Positions 52,065 to 60,173 of a DNA stretch of 64,000 bases are shown here, piece by piece. This DNA comes from Gallaecimonas sp045291545. Lineage in GTDB: Bacteria > Pseudomonadota > Gammaproteobacteria > Enterobacterales > Gallaecimonadaceae. The translations under genes and the position numbers were made by a program. The notes below the pieces were generated by a model. That model was not told where the DNA came from, did not search any database, and saw only the letters and a list, made by a program, of their open reading frames with translations. Location of the stretch: positions 992,001 through 1,056,000 of the forward strand of contig NZ_CP149514.1 in NCBI RefSeq assembly GCF_045291545.1, in the 5' to 3' direction. Positions within the stretch are counted from its first letter, which is position 1, and each line of letters starts with the position of its first letter.

Positions 52065-52865
52065 ATGGCTAAAGGCACAAAATACGTATCAAAAATGCCA
52101 GGGCCGGACGGACGTATCCACTACACGGATGAGGAAAACGCCGTTTGGCAAACCCTGATCACCCGGCAGTTGGATTGCATCGAAGGGCGCGCCTGTCAGG
52201 AGTACATTGACGGTCTGAAACTGTTGGATTTGCCCAAGGATCGCATCCCGCAGCTGGATGAAATCAATGCTGTTCTGGCTCGCACCACCGGCTGGCAAGT
52301 GGCCCAGGTACCGGCACTGATCCCCTTTGACGAGTTCTTCCGACTGCTGGCCAACAAGCAGTTCCCGGTGGCGACTTTCATTCGTACCCGCGAAGAACTG
52401 GACTACCTGCAAGAGCCGGACATTTTCCATGAGATCTTTGGCCATTGCCCATTGCTGACCAACCCGGACTTTGCACATTTCACGCACCTGTACGGGCAAC
52501 TGGGGCTGGCTGCCAGCAAGCAGGACAGAGTTTTCCTGGCACGCTTGTACTGGTTTACCGTGGAATTTGGACTGGTGAAAACACCGCAAGGGCTGCGTAT
52601 CTACGGTGGTGGTATTTTGTCTTCCCCGGGTGAAACCACCTATGCGCTGGAGTCAGACGTACCCGAGCGGCATGACTTCGATATCGTCGATGCTCTGCGT
52701 ACCCCGTATCGTATCGATATCATGCAACCGGTTTATTACCTGCTGGAAAATGTCCACCAGCTGTTTGATATTGCCGAAACCGATATTATGGCCATGGTTG
52801 AAAAAGCCAAGGCGCTGGGGCTGTTTGAGCCCAAGTTTCCCCCGAAAGAAAAGCAAGCCAGTTAA
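52065..52865 (+). CDS. phhA: Phenylalanine 4-monooxygenase
   Basis: Pterin- and iron-dependent hydroxylase of 266 aa making tyrosine from phenylalanine. The iron ligands H122 and H127 are in HEIFGH and E167 in YWFTVEFG. The start ATG 52065 gives MAKGTKYVSKMPG, the family N-terminus; the in-frame GTG 52038 lacks a ribosome site, and that before 52065 is also weak. It is followed 11 bp later by phhB, which recycles its cofactor. Confidence 0.96.
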   Translation: MAKGTKYVSKMPGPDGRIHYTDEENAVWQTLITRQLDCIEGRACQEYIDGLKLLDLPKDRIPQLDEINAVLARTTGWQVAQVPALIPFDEFFRLLANKQFPVATFIRTREELDYLQEPDIFHEIFGHCPLLTNPDFAHFTHLYGQLGLAASKQDRVFLARLYWFTVEFGLVKTPQGLRIYGGGILSSPGETTYALESDVPERHDFDIVDALRTPYRIDIMQPVYYLLENVHQLFDIAETDIMAMVEKAKALGLFEPKFPPKEKQAS

Positions 52866-52876
52866 AGGAGAGACAA

Positions 52877-53212
52877 GTGAACGCACTTGCCGAGCAAAAA
52901 TGTGAAGCCTGCCAGGTCGGCGCCCCGAAAGTCACTGATGACGAACTGAAAACACTGATGGCCGAGATCCCGGACTGGGCGCCGGTTGCCCGTGATGGCG
53001 TATTGCAATTGGAGCGGGTCTACAAGTTTAAAAACTTCAAACAAGCCTGGGCTTTTGCCAACAAAGTGGCGGAGTTGGCAGAAGCCGAGTTTCACCACCC
53101 CGGTATCTTGCTGGAGTGGGGCAAAGTGACCGTCACCTGGTGGACCCACGCCATCGGCGGTTTACATAAAAATGACTTCATCATGGCCGCTAAAACCGAC
53201 CAGCTGCTCTAA
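52877..53212 (+). CDS. phhB: Pterin-4a-carbinolamine dehydratase
   Basis: A 111-aa protein that dehydrates the pterin by-product of PhhA so that the cofactor can be reduced again. The signature EAEFHHPGILLEWGKVTVTWWTH contains the active-site His residues. The N-terminus (MNALAEQKCEACQVGAP) carries a CxxC pair. It starts after AAAGGAGAG, and a terminator follows at 53238. Confidence 0.96.
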   Translation: MNALAEQKCEACQVGAPKVTDDELKTLMAEIPDWAPVARDGVLQLERVYKFKNFKQAWAFANKVAELAEAEFHHPGILLEWGKVTVTWWTHAIGGLHKNDFIMAAKTDQLL

Positions 53213-53237
53213 GGCGCTTTTTGTCGCCGGTTTGCCG

Positions 53238-53268
53238 ATGCCGCGCCTTGTGCGCGGCATTTTGTTTA
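53238..53268 (+). terminator. Terminator after phhAB
   Basis: Perfect 9-bp stem ATGCCGCGC/GCGCGGCAT with loop CTTGT, then TTTGTTT. Confidence 0.85.
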
Positions 53269-53322
53269 TCTGCCAGGGCGTTATATCATCGCGCTTCTGA
53301 TTGAAGCGGTGTTGTGACTGCC

Positions 53323-54873
53323 ATGCGTCTTGAGATTTTTTGCCAGGACCGGCCCGGTATAGCCCGGGAAGTACTGGACATTCTGGCCGAGCGGGAAATC
53401 GACCTGCGCGGCATTGAAGTCGATCCGGTCGGGAAAATGTTCCTGCACCTGCCGGACTTGAGCTTTGATGAGCTTAAAACGCTGCTACCGGCCATTCGTC
53501 GTATCAACGGCGTCAATGATGTACGCACCACCGCCTTCATGCCCACCGAGCGCGATCACTTTGAACTGGCCACCTTGTTGCAGACCCTGCCGGATCCGGT
53601 TATTTCGGTGGACGACAAGGGTCGCATGCTGATCATCAACCCGGCGGCGGCGGCACACTTAAAAGATGACATTAACGCCTTGCAGGGCCAGCCACTGAAC
53701 CAGTGGCTCAGCGGTTTTAACCTTGGCCGCTGGCTCGAAGAAGATGAACCGGCACCGATCACCATGTTGGTGAAACTCGCAGGCCAGCGCTTGCTGGCCG
53801 ACTTTCTGCCCATTTGGGTCAGTGACGAACAGCAGCGCCAGACGCTGGCCGGCGCGGTGATCACCGCCAAAACCCCGCACAAGCTCAATTCTCAGCTCAA
53901 TCAGGCCCGTGCCGGCTCGGCGTCACTGGATGCCATTTTGGCCGAATCAGCGGTGATGAAACGCTTGCTACGCCAGGCTAAGAAGCTGGCGCAGCTGGAT
54001 GCGCCACTGTTAATTGAAGGCGAAACCGGTACCGGTAAAGAGTTGCTGGCCAGAGCCTGCCATGACAGTTCACTGCGCCGGGAAAAGCCCTTTGTAGCGC
54101 TTAATTGTGCCTCCTTGCCAGACAGCGTCGCTGAAACCGAACTGTTCGGTTACGGTGCCAATGCCTTTTCGGGCGCCCATGCCAGTGGCAAGCGGGGGGT
54201 CTTTGAGCTGACCGAAGGCGGCACAGTGTTCTTGGACGAAGTCGGGGATCTGGCACCAGCTATTCAGGTGAAACTGTTGCGGCTACTCCAGGATGGCAGT
54301 TTTCGCCGGGTCGGTGATGAAACCGAGCGTAAGGTCAATGTGCGCATTATTTGTTCCACCCAGCGCGATCTGGCGTCGCTGTGCCGGGAAGGACAGTTCC
54401 GTGAAGATCTGTTCTATCGCCTGAATGTTCTGAGCCTGAAGTTGCCTCCCTTACGGGAACGGCAAAGTGATATTTTGCCGCTGGCGCAGCTTTTTATTGA
54501 CCGGCACTGTGCGGCTTTAGGGCGTGAAAGTGCCACGCTTAGCCAGGCCAGCCAGAATTTAATGCTCAACTACCCCTGGCCTGGTAACGTCCGGCAGCTG
54601 GAAAATGCCTTATTGCGGGCGGTGTCGTTACTGGACGGTGGCCAGATAGAGCCAAAGTTACTGGAGCTACCCAGTCAGACACCGGCGGTCAGCCTGGGTG
54701 ACGCGGCCCTCGACGGCACATTGGATGAAGTCATGAAGCGTTTTGAGAAAAACTTGCTGGAACGTCTATACCCGGCTTATCCGTCCTCACGGCTGCTGGC
54801 CCGCAAGCTCGGCGTGTCTCATACCGCCGTTGCCAACAAACTGCGTGACTACGGTATCAACAAGAAAAAGTAA
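53323..54873 (+). CDS. tyrR: Aromatic amino acid regulator TyrR/PhhR
   Basis: Regulator of 516 aa. It has an ACT-like domain (1 to about 75, MRLEIFCQDRPGIAREVLDIL), PAS (about 78-190), AAA+ with Walker A IEGETGTGKELL, and a C-terminal Fis-type helix-turn-helix (SSRLLARKLGVSHTAVANKLRDYG). Unlike E. coli TyrR, which lacks the sigma54 GAFTGA loop, this protein keeps a related NAFSGA (about residue 279), as PhhR of Pseudomonas does. ATG 53323 gives the family N-terminus; GTG 53314 is possible. Context suggests that it activates phhAB and the hpd operon. Confidence 0.93.
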   Translation: MRLEIFCQDRPGIAREVLDILAEREIDLRGIEVDPVGKMFLHLPDLSFDELKTLLPAIRRINGVNDVRTTAFMPTERDHFELATLLQTLPDPVISVDDKGRMLIINPAAAAHLKDDINALQGQPLNQWLSGFNLGRWLEEDEPAPITMLVKLAGQRLLADFLPIWVSDEQQRQTLAGAVITAKTPHKLNSQLNQARAGSASLDAILAESAVMKRLLRQAKKLAQLDAPLLIEGETGTGKELLARACHDSSLRREKPFVALNCASLPDSVAETELFGYGANAFSGAHASGKRGVFELTEGGTVFLDEVGDLAPAIQVKLLRLLQDGSFRRVGDETERKVNVRIICSTQRDLASLCREGQFREDLFYRLNVLSLKLPPLRERQSDILPLAQLFIDRHCAALGRESATLSQASQNLMLNYPWPGNVRQLENALLRAVSLLDGGQIEPKLLELPSQTPAVSLGDAALDGTLDEVMKRFEKNLLERLYPAYPSSRLLARKLGVSHTAVANKLRDYGINKKK

Positions 54874-54960
54874 CCGCGGTGCTGGTGACTTTTTCAGCTG
54901 TAAGGGCAAGTTGCCACTGACCGAGCCGTATCGGCCTTATCGTACGGCCTTTGCTTTGCT

Positions 54961-54978
54961 TGTACAGATAACTTTACG
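54961..54978. promoter_or_regulatory. TyrR-like box before hpd
   Basis: TGTACA-N6-TTTACG matches the TyrR consensus at 10 of 12 arm positions with the essential G and C kept. It is 106 bp before the hpd ATG and 6 bp before a perfect palindrome. Confidence 0.6.
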
Positions 54979-54984
54979 AAAATT

Positions 54985-55004
54985 GCTTGACGCTTGCGTC
55001 AAGC
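54985..55004. promoter_or_regulatory. Perfect palindrome in the hpd promoter region
   Basis: GCTTGACG-CTTG-CGTCAAGC (8-bp arms). The core TTGACGCTTGCGTCAA is the reverse complement of the 16-mer at 33085-33100 and has the same 7-2-7 geometry as the LiuR-like sites. It could be a second operator of the tyrosine operon or a leader hairpin. Confidence 0.5.
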
Positions 55005-55083
55005 TTGCCCCTTAACCTTTCATCGCCACCGCGTTATACCAAGGCTGCGTAGTCCTATTTAAAAGACAAAGAGGAAGCAGTCC

Positions 55084-56163
55084 ATGTCAGTTGATATCAA
55101 TTACAATCCCCTGGGTTGCGACGGTTTTGAGTTCGTTGAATATACCGCCGCCGACGCCGAGGGCATCGACAACCTCAAAAAACTGTTCGCTTCACTGGGC
55201 TTTGCCGAAGTCGCCAAGCACAAGCATAAAGAAGCCTGGTTGTTCCGTCAGGGCGAGATTAACTTCATCGTCAACGCTGAGCCACACAGCCACGCCCTGG
55301 AATTTGCCAAAAAACATGGCCCTTCGGTATGCGCCATGGCGTTTCGCGTAGAAGACGCGAAAAAAGCTTTTGACCACGCCGTTGAAAACGGTGCCAAGGC
55401 ATACCAGAACAGCATCGGCCCGATGGAGCTGAATATTCCGGCGGTGTACGGTATTGGCGAATCCCTGCTGTTTTTCGTCGACATGTACGGCGAGAAAGAC
55501 ATCTACAACATCGACTTCAACTTTTACCCTGATTACAAAGAGCGTATGGCCCGTGCCAACGCCGGCCTTGGCGTTATTGACCACCTGACCCATAACGTCC
55601 GCCAGGGCAATATGGCCGTGTGGGCAAACTTCTACGAGAAAATCGGTAATTTCCGTGAGATCCGTTATTTTGATATCTCCGGCAAGATGACCGGTCTGGT
55701 ATCCAAGGCCATGACCGCGCCGTGCGGCAAGATCCGTATCCCGATCAACGAATCTTCTGACGACAAGTCACAAATTGAAGAATTCATCCGTGAGTACAAT
55801 GGCGAAGGTATTCAGCATATCGCCCTGACCACTGACGATATCTACAAAACGGTGGCCGATCTAAAAGCGCGTGGTACCAAGTTCATGACCACGCCAGATA
55901 CCTATTACGAAAAAGTCGACAGCCGTGTACCCGGCCATGGTGAAGACTTGGCCAGGCTGCAGGAACTGAACCTGCTGATTGACGGCGATCCGGAAAAAGA
56001 CGGCATTTTGCTGCAAATCTTTACCGACACTGTGATTGGCCCGGTATTTTTCGAAATCATCCAGCGTAAAGGTAACCAGGGCTTTGGCGAAGGTAACTTC
56101 AAGGCGCTGTTCGAATCTATCGAAGAAGATCAAATCCGCCGTGGAGTACTGAGCGATGCGTAA
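55084..56163 (+). CDS. hpd: 4-Hydroxyphenylpyruvate dioxygenase
   Basis: Non-heme iron enzyme of 359 aa converting 4-hydroxyphenylpyruvate to homogentisate. Iron ligands are H167 (VIDHLTHNV), H245 (GIQHIALTT) and E324 (VFFEIIQRKG), and the C-terminal QRKGNQGFGEGNFKALFES is diagnostic. It is first in the hpd-hmgA-fahA-maiA operon and follows GAGGAAGCAGTCC. Confidence 0.97.
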   Translation: MSVDINYNPLGCDGFEFVEYTAADAEGIDNLKKLFASLGFAEVAKHKHKEAWLFRQGEINFIVNAEPHSHALEFAKKHGPSVCAMAFRVEDAKKAFDHAVENGAKAYQNSIGPMELNIPAVYGIGESLLFFVDMYGEKDIYNIDFNFYPDYKERMARANAGLGVIDHLTHNVRQGNMAVWANFYEKIGNFREIRYFDISGKMTGLVSKAMTAPCGKIRIPINESSDDKSQIEEFIREYNGEGIQHIALTTDDIYKTVADLKARGTKFMTTPDTYYEKVDSRVPGHGEDLARLQELNLLIDGDPEKDGILLQIFTDTVIGPVFFEIIQRKGNQGFGEGNFKALFESIEEDQIRRGVLSDA

Positions 56164-57289
56164 ATGGGCCTCCATTCCCCACCGGGAAGGCGTCCATTCT
56201 CGTCAGGCGCACGCCGACTTACCGGAAGAGGGACTTTACGAACGGGAAATGGGCAAGGAAGGCTTTTTTGGCCCAACCGCCCACCTGCACCACAAACATG
56301 CGCCCACAGGCTGGGTCAGCTGGGAAGGGCCGCTGCGGCCACGGCTGTTTGACCTCAATGAGGTCAAGGGGGAGGGTAATTCCCCCTGGCACGCTGACTT
56401 GGTGCTGCATAACGCCCATTGCCGCTACCGTATCTGGCGCCCCGACAGCGCCATGACGCGGCTGGCCCGTAATGCCGACGGTGACGACCTGCTGTTTGTG
56501 CATGACGGCGCCGCTGAGCTGTATTGCGATTTTGGCCACCTGACCCTGCGTGACGGCGATTACGTGATGATCCCCCGTGGCACCATGTGGCGTCTGGAGC
56601 CGACTGCCGGGCCGATGACCATTTTGATGATTGAAGCCACCAACGGTTCCTATCAGCTGCCGGATAAAGGCATGCTGGGGCCGCAGGCGATTTTTGATCA
56701 GGCGGTGCTGGACGTGCCGGCCATGGACGATGCCTTCAAAGCCCAGCAAACCGAAGACAGCTGGCAGGTAGAGGTCAAACGCCACAATCAAATCAGCGTC
56801 ATCACTTATCCGTTCAACCCGCTGGATGCGGTGGGCTGGCATGGTGACCTGACGGTGCTACGCCTGAACTGGCGGGATATCCGGCCACTGATGAGCCACC
56901 GTTATCATCTGCCGCCCAGTGCTCACACCACCTTTGTGGCGCCGCGGTTTGTGGTGTGTACCTTTGTCCCTCGGCCTATCGAGTCCGATCCGGGGGCATT
57001 GAAGGTGCCGTTCTACCACAACAATGACGACTACGATGAAGTGCTCTTTTACCACGCCGGTGACTTCTTCAGCCGTGACAACATCGAACGCGGCATGATG
57101 ACCTTTCACCCGGCAGGCTTTACCCATGGGCCACACCCCAAGGCCTTCAAAGCCGGTTTGGAGTACAAGAAAAAATTCACTGACGAAGTGGCGGTGATGC
57201 TCGACACCCGTGACGCCCTGGAAGTGGGTGACGCGGCCCTGCCGACTGAAAACACCGACTACGTCAACAGCTGGAAAACAGCGGAGTAA
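56156..57289 (+). CDS. hmgA: Homogentisate 1,2-dioxygenase
   Basis: Ring-cleaving iron dioxygenase, 377 aa, making 4-maleylacetoacetate. It starts at ATG 56156, overlapping the hpd stop by 8 bases (coupled). Family segments include KHAPTGWVSWEGPLRPRLFD, DGDYVMIPRGTMW, PFYHNNDDYDEVLFYHAGDFFSR and HPAGFTHGPHPKA with the iron-binding His/Glu set. It belongs to the shorter bacterial HmgA type. Confidence 0.96.
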   Translation: MRKWASIPHREGVHSRQAHADLPEEGLYEREMGKEGFFGPTAHLHHKHAPTGWVSWEGPLRPRLFDLNEVKGEGNSPWHADLVLHNAHCRYRIWRPDSAMTRLARNADGDDLLFVHDGAAELYCDFGHLTLRDGDYVMIPRGTMWRLEPTAGPMTILMIEATNGSYQLPDKGMLGPQAIFDQAVLDVPAMDDAFKAQQTEDSWQVEVKRHNQISVITYPFNPLDAVGWHGDLTVLRLNWRDIRPLMSHRYHLPPSAHTTFVAPRFVVCTFVPRPIESDPGALKVPFYHNNDDYDEVLFYHAGDFFSRDNIERGMMTFHPAGFTHGPHPKAFKAGLEYKKKFTDEVAVMLDTRDALEVGDAALPTENTDYVNSWKTAE

Positions 57290-57291
57290 GG

Positions 57292-58278
57292 ATGAAGTTA
57301 GCGACATTAAAAGATGGCAGCCGTGACGGCTGCCTGGTAGTCGTAAGCAGCGACTTGAGCCAAGCGGTAAAAGTACCGGCTATCGCTGCTACCATGCAGG
57401 CGGCGCTGGATAACTGGGCGAATGCCGCCCCCGAACTGGACGCCGTATACCAAGCCCTGAATGCCGGCAATGCCGAAGGGGCCTTTGCCTTTGCGCAACA
57501 GCAGTGTGAATCGCCATTACCGCGGGCTTATCAGTGGGCTGACGGCTCTGCTTATGTCAACCACGTTGAGCTGGTGCGTAAAGCCCGTGGCGCCGAAATG
57601 CCCCAAACCTTCTGGACCGATCCGCTGATGTATCAGGGCGGCTCTGACAGCTTCATCGGCCCGCGTGATGATATCCCGCTGGGCAGTGAAGACTGGGGCA
57701 TTGATTTTGAGTCGGAAGTGGCCGTGATCACGGACGACGTGCCGATGGGCATCAGTGCAGATGATGCCGCCAAACACATCAAGCTGTTTATGCTGGTCAA
57801 CGATGTATCGCTGCGTGGCCTGATCCCCGGTGAACTGGCCAAAGGCTTTGGCTTTTTCCAGTCCAAACCGTCCAGTGCTTTCTCACCGGTAGCGGTAACG
57901 CCGGATGAGCTGGCCGATAGCTGGCGTGATGGCAAAATCCACCGGCCGCTGGTGACACACCTCAACGACAAGCTCTTTGGCCAGCCTGATTGTGGTGTCG
58001 ATATGACCTTTAACTTCCCGACGCTGGTGGCCCATGCCGCCAAAACCCGGCCTTTGGGCGCCGGTGCGGTGATAGGGTCTGGCACCATTTCCAACTATGA
58101 CCGCTCCAAGGGTTCATCATGCCTGGCAGAGGTGCGGATGCTGGAAACCATCGAGCATGGTGCGCCGCAAACCAGCTTCATGAAGTTTGGTGACCAAGTG
58201 CGTATCGAGATGTTTGACGCCGATGGCCACAGCATCTTTGGCGCTATTGACCAACAGGTAGTGAAGTACGAGGGTTGA
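57292..58278 (+). CDS. fahA: Fumarylacetoacetate hydrolase family protein
   Basis: Splits fumarylacetoacetate to fumarate and acetoacetate. It is 328 aa; the metal site is built from DFESEVAVITDDVP and neighbouring acidic residues, and DVSLRGLIPGELAKGFGFFQSKPSSAFSP plus GSGTISNYDRSKGSSCLAE are family motifs. It begins 2 bp after hmgA and is followed by maiA 1 bp later, so the four genes form one tight operon. Confidence 0.95.
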   Translation: MKLATLKDGSRDGCLVVVSSDLSQAVKVPAIAATMQAALDNWANAAPELDAVYQALNAGNAEGAFAFAQQQCESPLPRAYQWADGSAYVNHVELVRKARGAEMPQTFWTDPLMYQGGSDSFIGPRDDIPLGSEDWGIDFESEVAVITDDVPMGISADDAAKHIKLFMLVNDVSLRGLIPGELAKGFGFFQSKPSSAFSPVAVTPDELADSWRDGKIHRPLVTHLNDKLFGQPDCGVDMTFNFPTLVAHAAKTRPLGAGAVIGSGTISNYDRSKGSSCLAEVRMLETIEHGAPQTSFMKFGDQVRIEMFDADGHSIFGAIDQQVVKYEG

Positions 58279-58279
58279 T

Positions 58280-58918
58280 ATGACGCTCTACAGTTACTGG
58301 CGTTCTTCGGCTGCGTACCGGGTACGCATCGCTCTGGCGTTGAAAAACCTGCCGTTTCAGCTGGAGCCGGTGCATCTGGTCAAAGACGGTGGTGAGCAGC
58401 ATGCTACCCGCTATGCCGCGCTGAATCCCGCTGAGCTGGTGCCGACACTGGTGGACGGTGACGTAGTACTGAACCAGTCGCTGGCCATCCTTGAGTACCT
58501 GGAAGAAACCCACCCGGAGCCTCGGTTATTGCCACAAGAGCCGGCAGCACGGGCGCAGGTGCGGGGGCTGTGTCAGGATATTGCCTGTGACATTCACCCC
58601 ATCGACAACCTGCGGGTGCTGCAGTACCTCAGTGCTGAGCTGGGTGTCAGTGATGAGCAAAAAGGAGCCTGGTATCGTCACTGGGTTGAGGTGGGCTTTG
58701 CCGCCATTGAAAAACGGCTGGCTAACACGGCTGGCCAATACTGCTTTGGCGACGAACTGACATTGGCCGATTGCTGTTTGGTTCCGCAGGTGTATAACGC
58801 CCGGCGCTTTAATGTGGATATGCAAGCCTATCCACTGCTAAGTGCCATCAGTGCACGCCTGGAAGCCATTCCGGCTTTTTTTACCGCCGCGCCGGAAAAT
58901 CAACCCGACGCGACGTGA
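58280..58918 (+). CDS. maiA: Maleylacetoacetate isomerase (zeta-class GST)
   Basis: Glutathione-dependent isomerase of 212 aa. The zeta-GST active-site motif SSAAYRVRIAL is at residues 9-19, NQSLAILEYLEE binds glutathione, and the C-terminal helical domain contains DIACDIHPIDNLRVLQYL. It closes the tyrosine operon and is followed by a strong terminator. Confidence 0.96.
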   Translation: MTLYSYWRSSAAYRVRIALALKNLPFQLEPVHLVKDGGEQHATRYAALNPAELVPTLVDGDVVLNQSLAILEYLEETHPEPRLLPQEPAARAQVRGLCQDIACDIHPIDNLRVLQYLSAELGVSDEQKGAWYRHWVEVGFAAIEKRLANTAGQYCFGDELTLADCCLVPQVYNARRFNVDMQAYPLLSAISARLEAIPAFFTAAPENQPDAT

Positions 58919-58923
58919 GCGAC

Positions 58924-58953
58924 AAAAAGCCGGCCACCAGGCCGGCTTTTTTT
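58924..58953. terminator. Bidirectional terminator between maiA and the dioxygenase gene
   Basis: Stem AAAAAGCCGGCC/GGCCGGCTTTTT with loop ACCA and flanking A and T tracts. Confidence 0.93.
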
Positions 58954-58967
58954 AGCCGTCTTCCTGG

Positions 58968-59705
58968 CTAGCTAAAGGCATAGCAATCCATAGCCAGCAC
59001 GCCGTGGCTGATACTGTGGTGCAGCCTTTTTGGCACACCGCCTGCGCCCATTGCTACCAACAGCGGTTGTAGATGTTCCGCAGTAGGGTGGTTTGCTCGG
59101 GCGTAGGGCGCCTGTGACCAGTCCAACAAGGCCGCCTTGTCGTTCCTTGCGAGTGCCGCAGCCACCCAATCATTAAAGGCGTTGACCCATGCCGGCGCTG
59201 CTGAACCTTCCGGTGCCAGCGCACCAAGGTTGTGGGTAAGGTTGCCTGAGCCGATAACCAGCACCCCTTGTTCACGCAATGGTGCTAGCTGCTCGCCGAG
59301 CGTTAGCAGCGCCTCACTGGACCAGCTGACTGGCAGCGACACTGACACAACCGGCCGATCGGCAGCCGGACGTAATAGCGAAAGTGGCACCCAGACGCCG
59401 TGATCAAAGCCGCGCTCAATGCTGGTGGCCCCGGTCAGGGTACTGATCTGTGCGGCCAGCTCTGGTGCCCCTGGCGCCGGGTAACGCTGGGCGTACAATG
59501 CAGCCGGGAAGCCGTAAAAATCGTGCAGTGTTTCTGGCTCCGCAGATACCGATACCTGCAGGGTATTGGTGGTCCAGTGAGCGGAGATCACAACGATGGC
59601 GGTGGGGTGTAATTGCTGCCCCAGCTGTTGCAAAAAGGTGCGTGCTGGCCCAGGTGTCAACGCCAGCATGGGGGAACCGTGCGAAATAAACAAACTCGGT
59701 TGCAT
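58968..59705 (-). CDS. ygiD: Class III extradiol dioxygenase, 4,5-DOPA dioxygenase (YgiD) family
   Basis: A 245-aa protein of the LigB fold. Metal-binding and catalytic His are in ISHGSP (H9), ISAHWTT, FDHGVW and a further GNLTHNLG. ATG 59705 follows GGAGG and gives the family N-terminus. In plants and some bacteria the family opens the DOPA ring, but the bacterial substrate is often unknown. It lies 10 bp downstream of doxX, the two forming an operon; its place next to tyrosine catabolism may be chance. Confidence 0.88.
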   Translation of the reverse strand: MQPSLFISHGSPMLALTPGPARTFLQQLGQQLHPTAIVVISAHWTTNTLQVSVSAEPETLHDFYGFPAALYAQRYPAPGAPELAAQISTLTGATSIERGFDHGVWVPLSLLRPAADRPVVSVSLPVSWSSEALLTLGEQLAPLREQGVLVIGSGNLTHNLGALAPEGSAAPAWVNAFNDWVAAALARNDKAALLDWSQAPYARANHPTAEHLQPLLVAMGAGGVPKRLHHSISHGVLAMDCYAFS

Positions 59706-59715
59706 GGGGCCTCCG

Positions 59716-60099
59716 TTAGGCAAACTGGCGGCTAACAACCCAGCGGCCGCCGCCTAAGCCGGCCTGTACCAGCAGTATGACAGCCCAGAAAACCGGGAAT
59801 TCCCAACCGCCACCGGCATTAGAAAATACCCAACCATTACCCCAGTGCACACTGGCGGCGCCCAGTAGCAGCGGTATCAATGCCAGGCTGACCCAGCGCG
59901 TATAGATACCCGCCAGAAGGGCTAAGCCGCCACCTATTTCAGCAGCCATAGTCAGATAAGCGAAGGCTGCAGGAAAGCCCAGTGATTGGAAATAGCTAAC
60001 GGTACCTGCCGGGGTAAATACCAGCAGTTTCATCAGGCCGTGAGCCAGGGTCAGAGTGCCTAGCGCCAGGCGCAGTAAGGTCGTGGCATAAGCATGCAT
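59716..60099 (-). CDS. DoxX family inner-membrane protein
   Basis: A 127-aa protein with four hydrophobic segments and the DoxX pattern LRLALGTLTLAHGLMKL at the start, then AEIGGGLALLAGIYTRW. DoxX-like proteins are linked to quinone or thiol redox roles in some bacteria; no specific function can be given here. ATG 60099 follows GAGGA. It is followed 10 bp later by the extradiol dioxygenase, a pairing seen in other bacteria. Confidence 0.86.
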   Translation of the reverse strand: MHAYATTLLRLALGTLTLAHGLMKLLVFTPAGTVSYFQSLGFPAAFAYLTMAAEIGGGLALLAGIYTRWVSLALIPLLLGAASVHWGNGWVFSNAGGGWEFPVFWAVILLVQAGLGGGRWVVSRQFA

Positions 60100-60173
60100 G
60101 ATGTTGTCCTCATAAAACGTACAACCTCAGCATATCGTTGCAAAAAATAAAGATAATCAACGAAAAGGGAACA

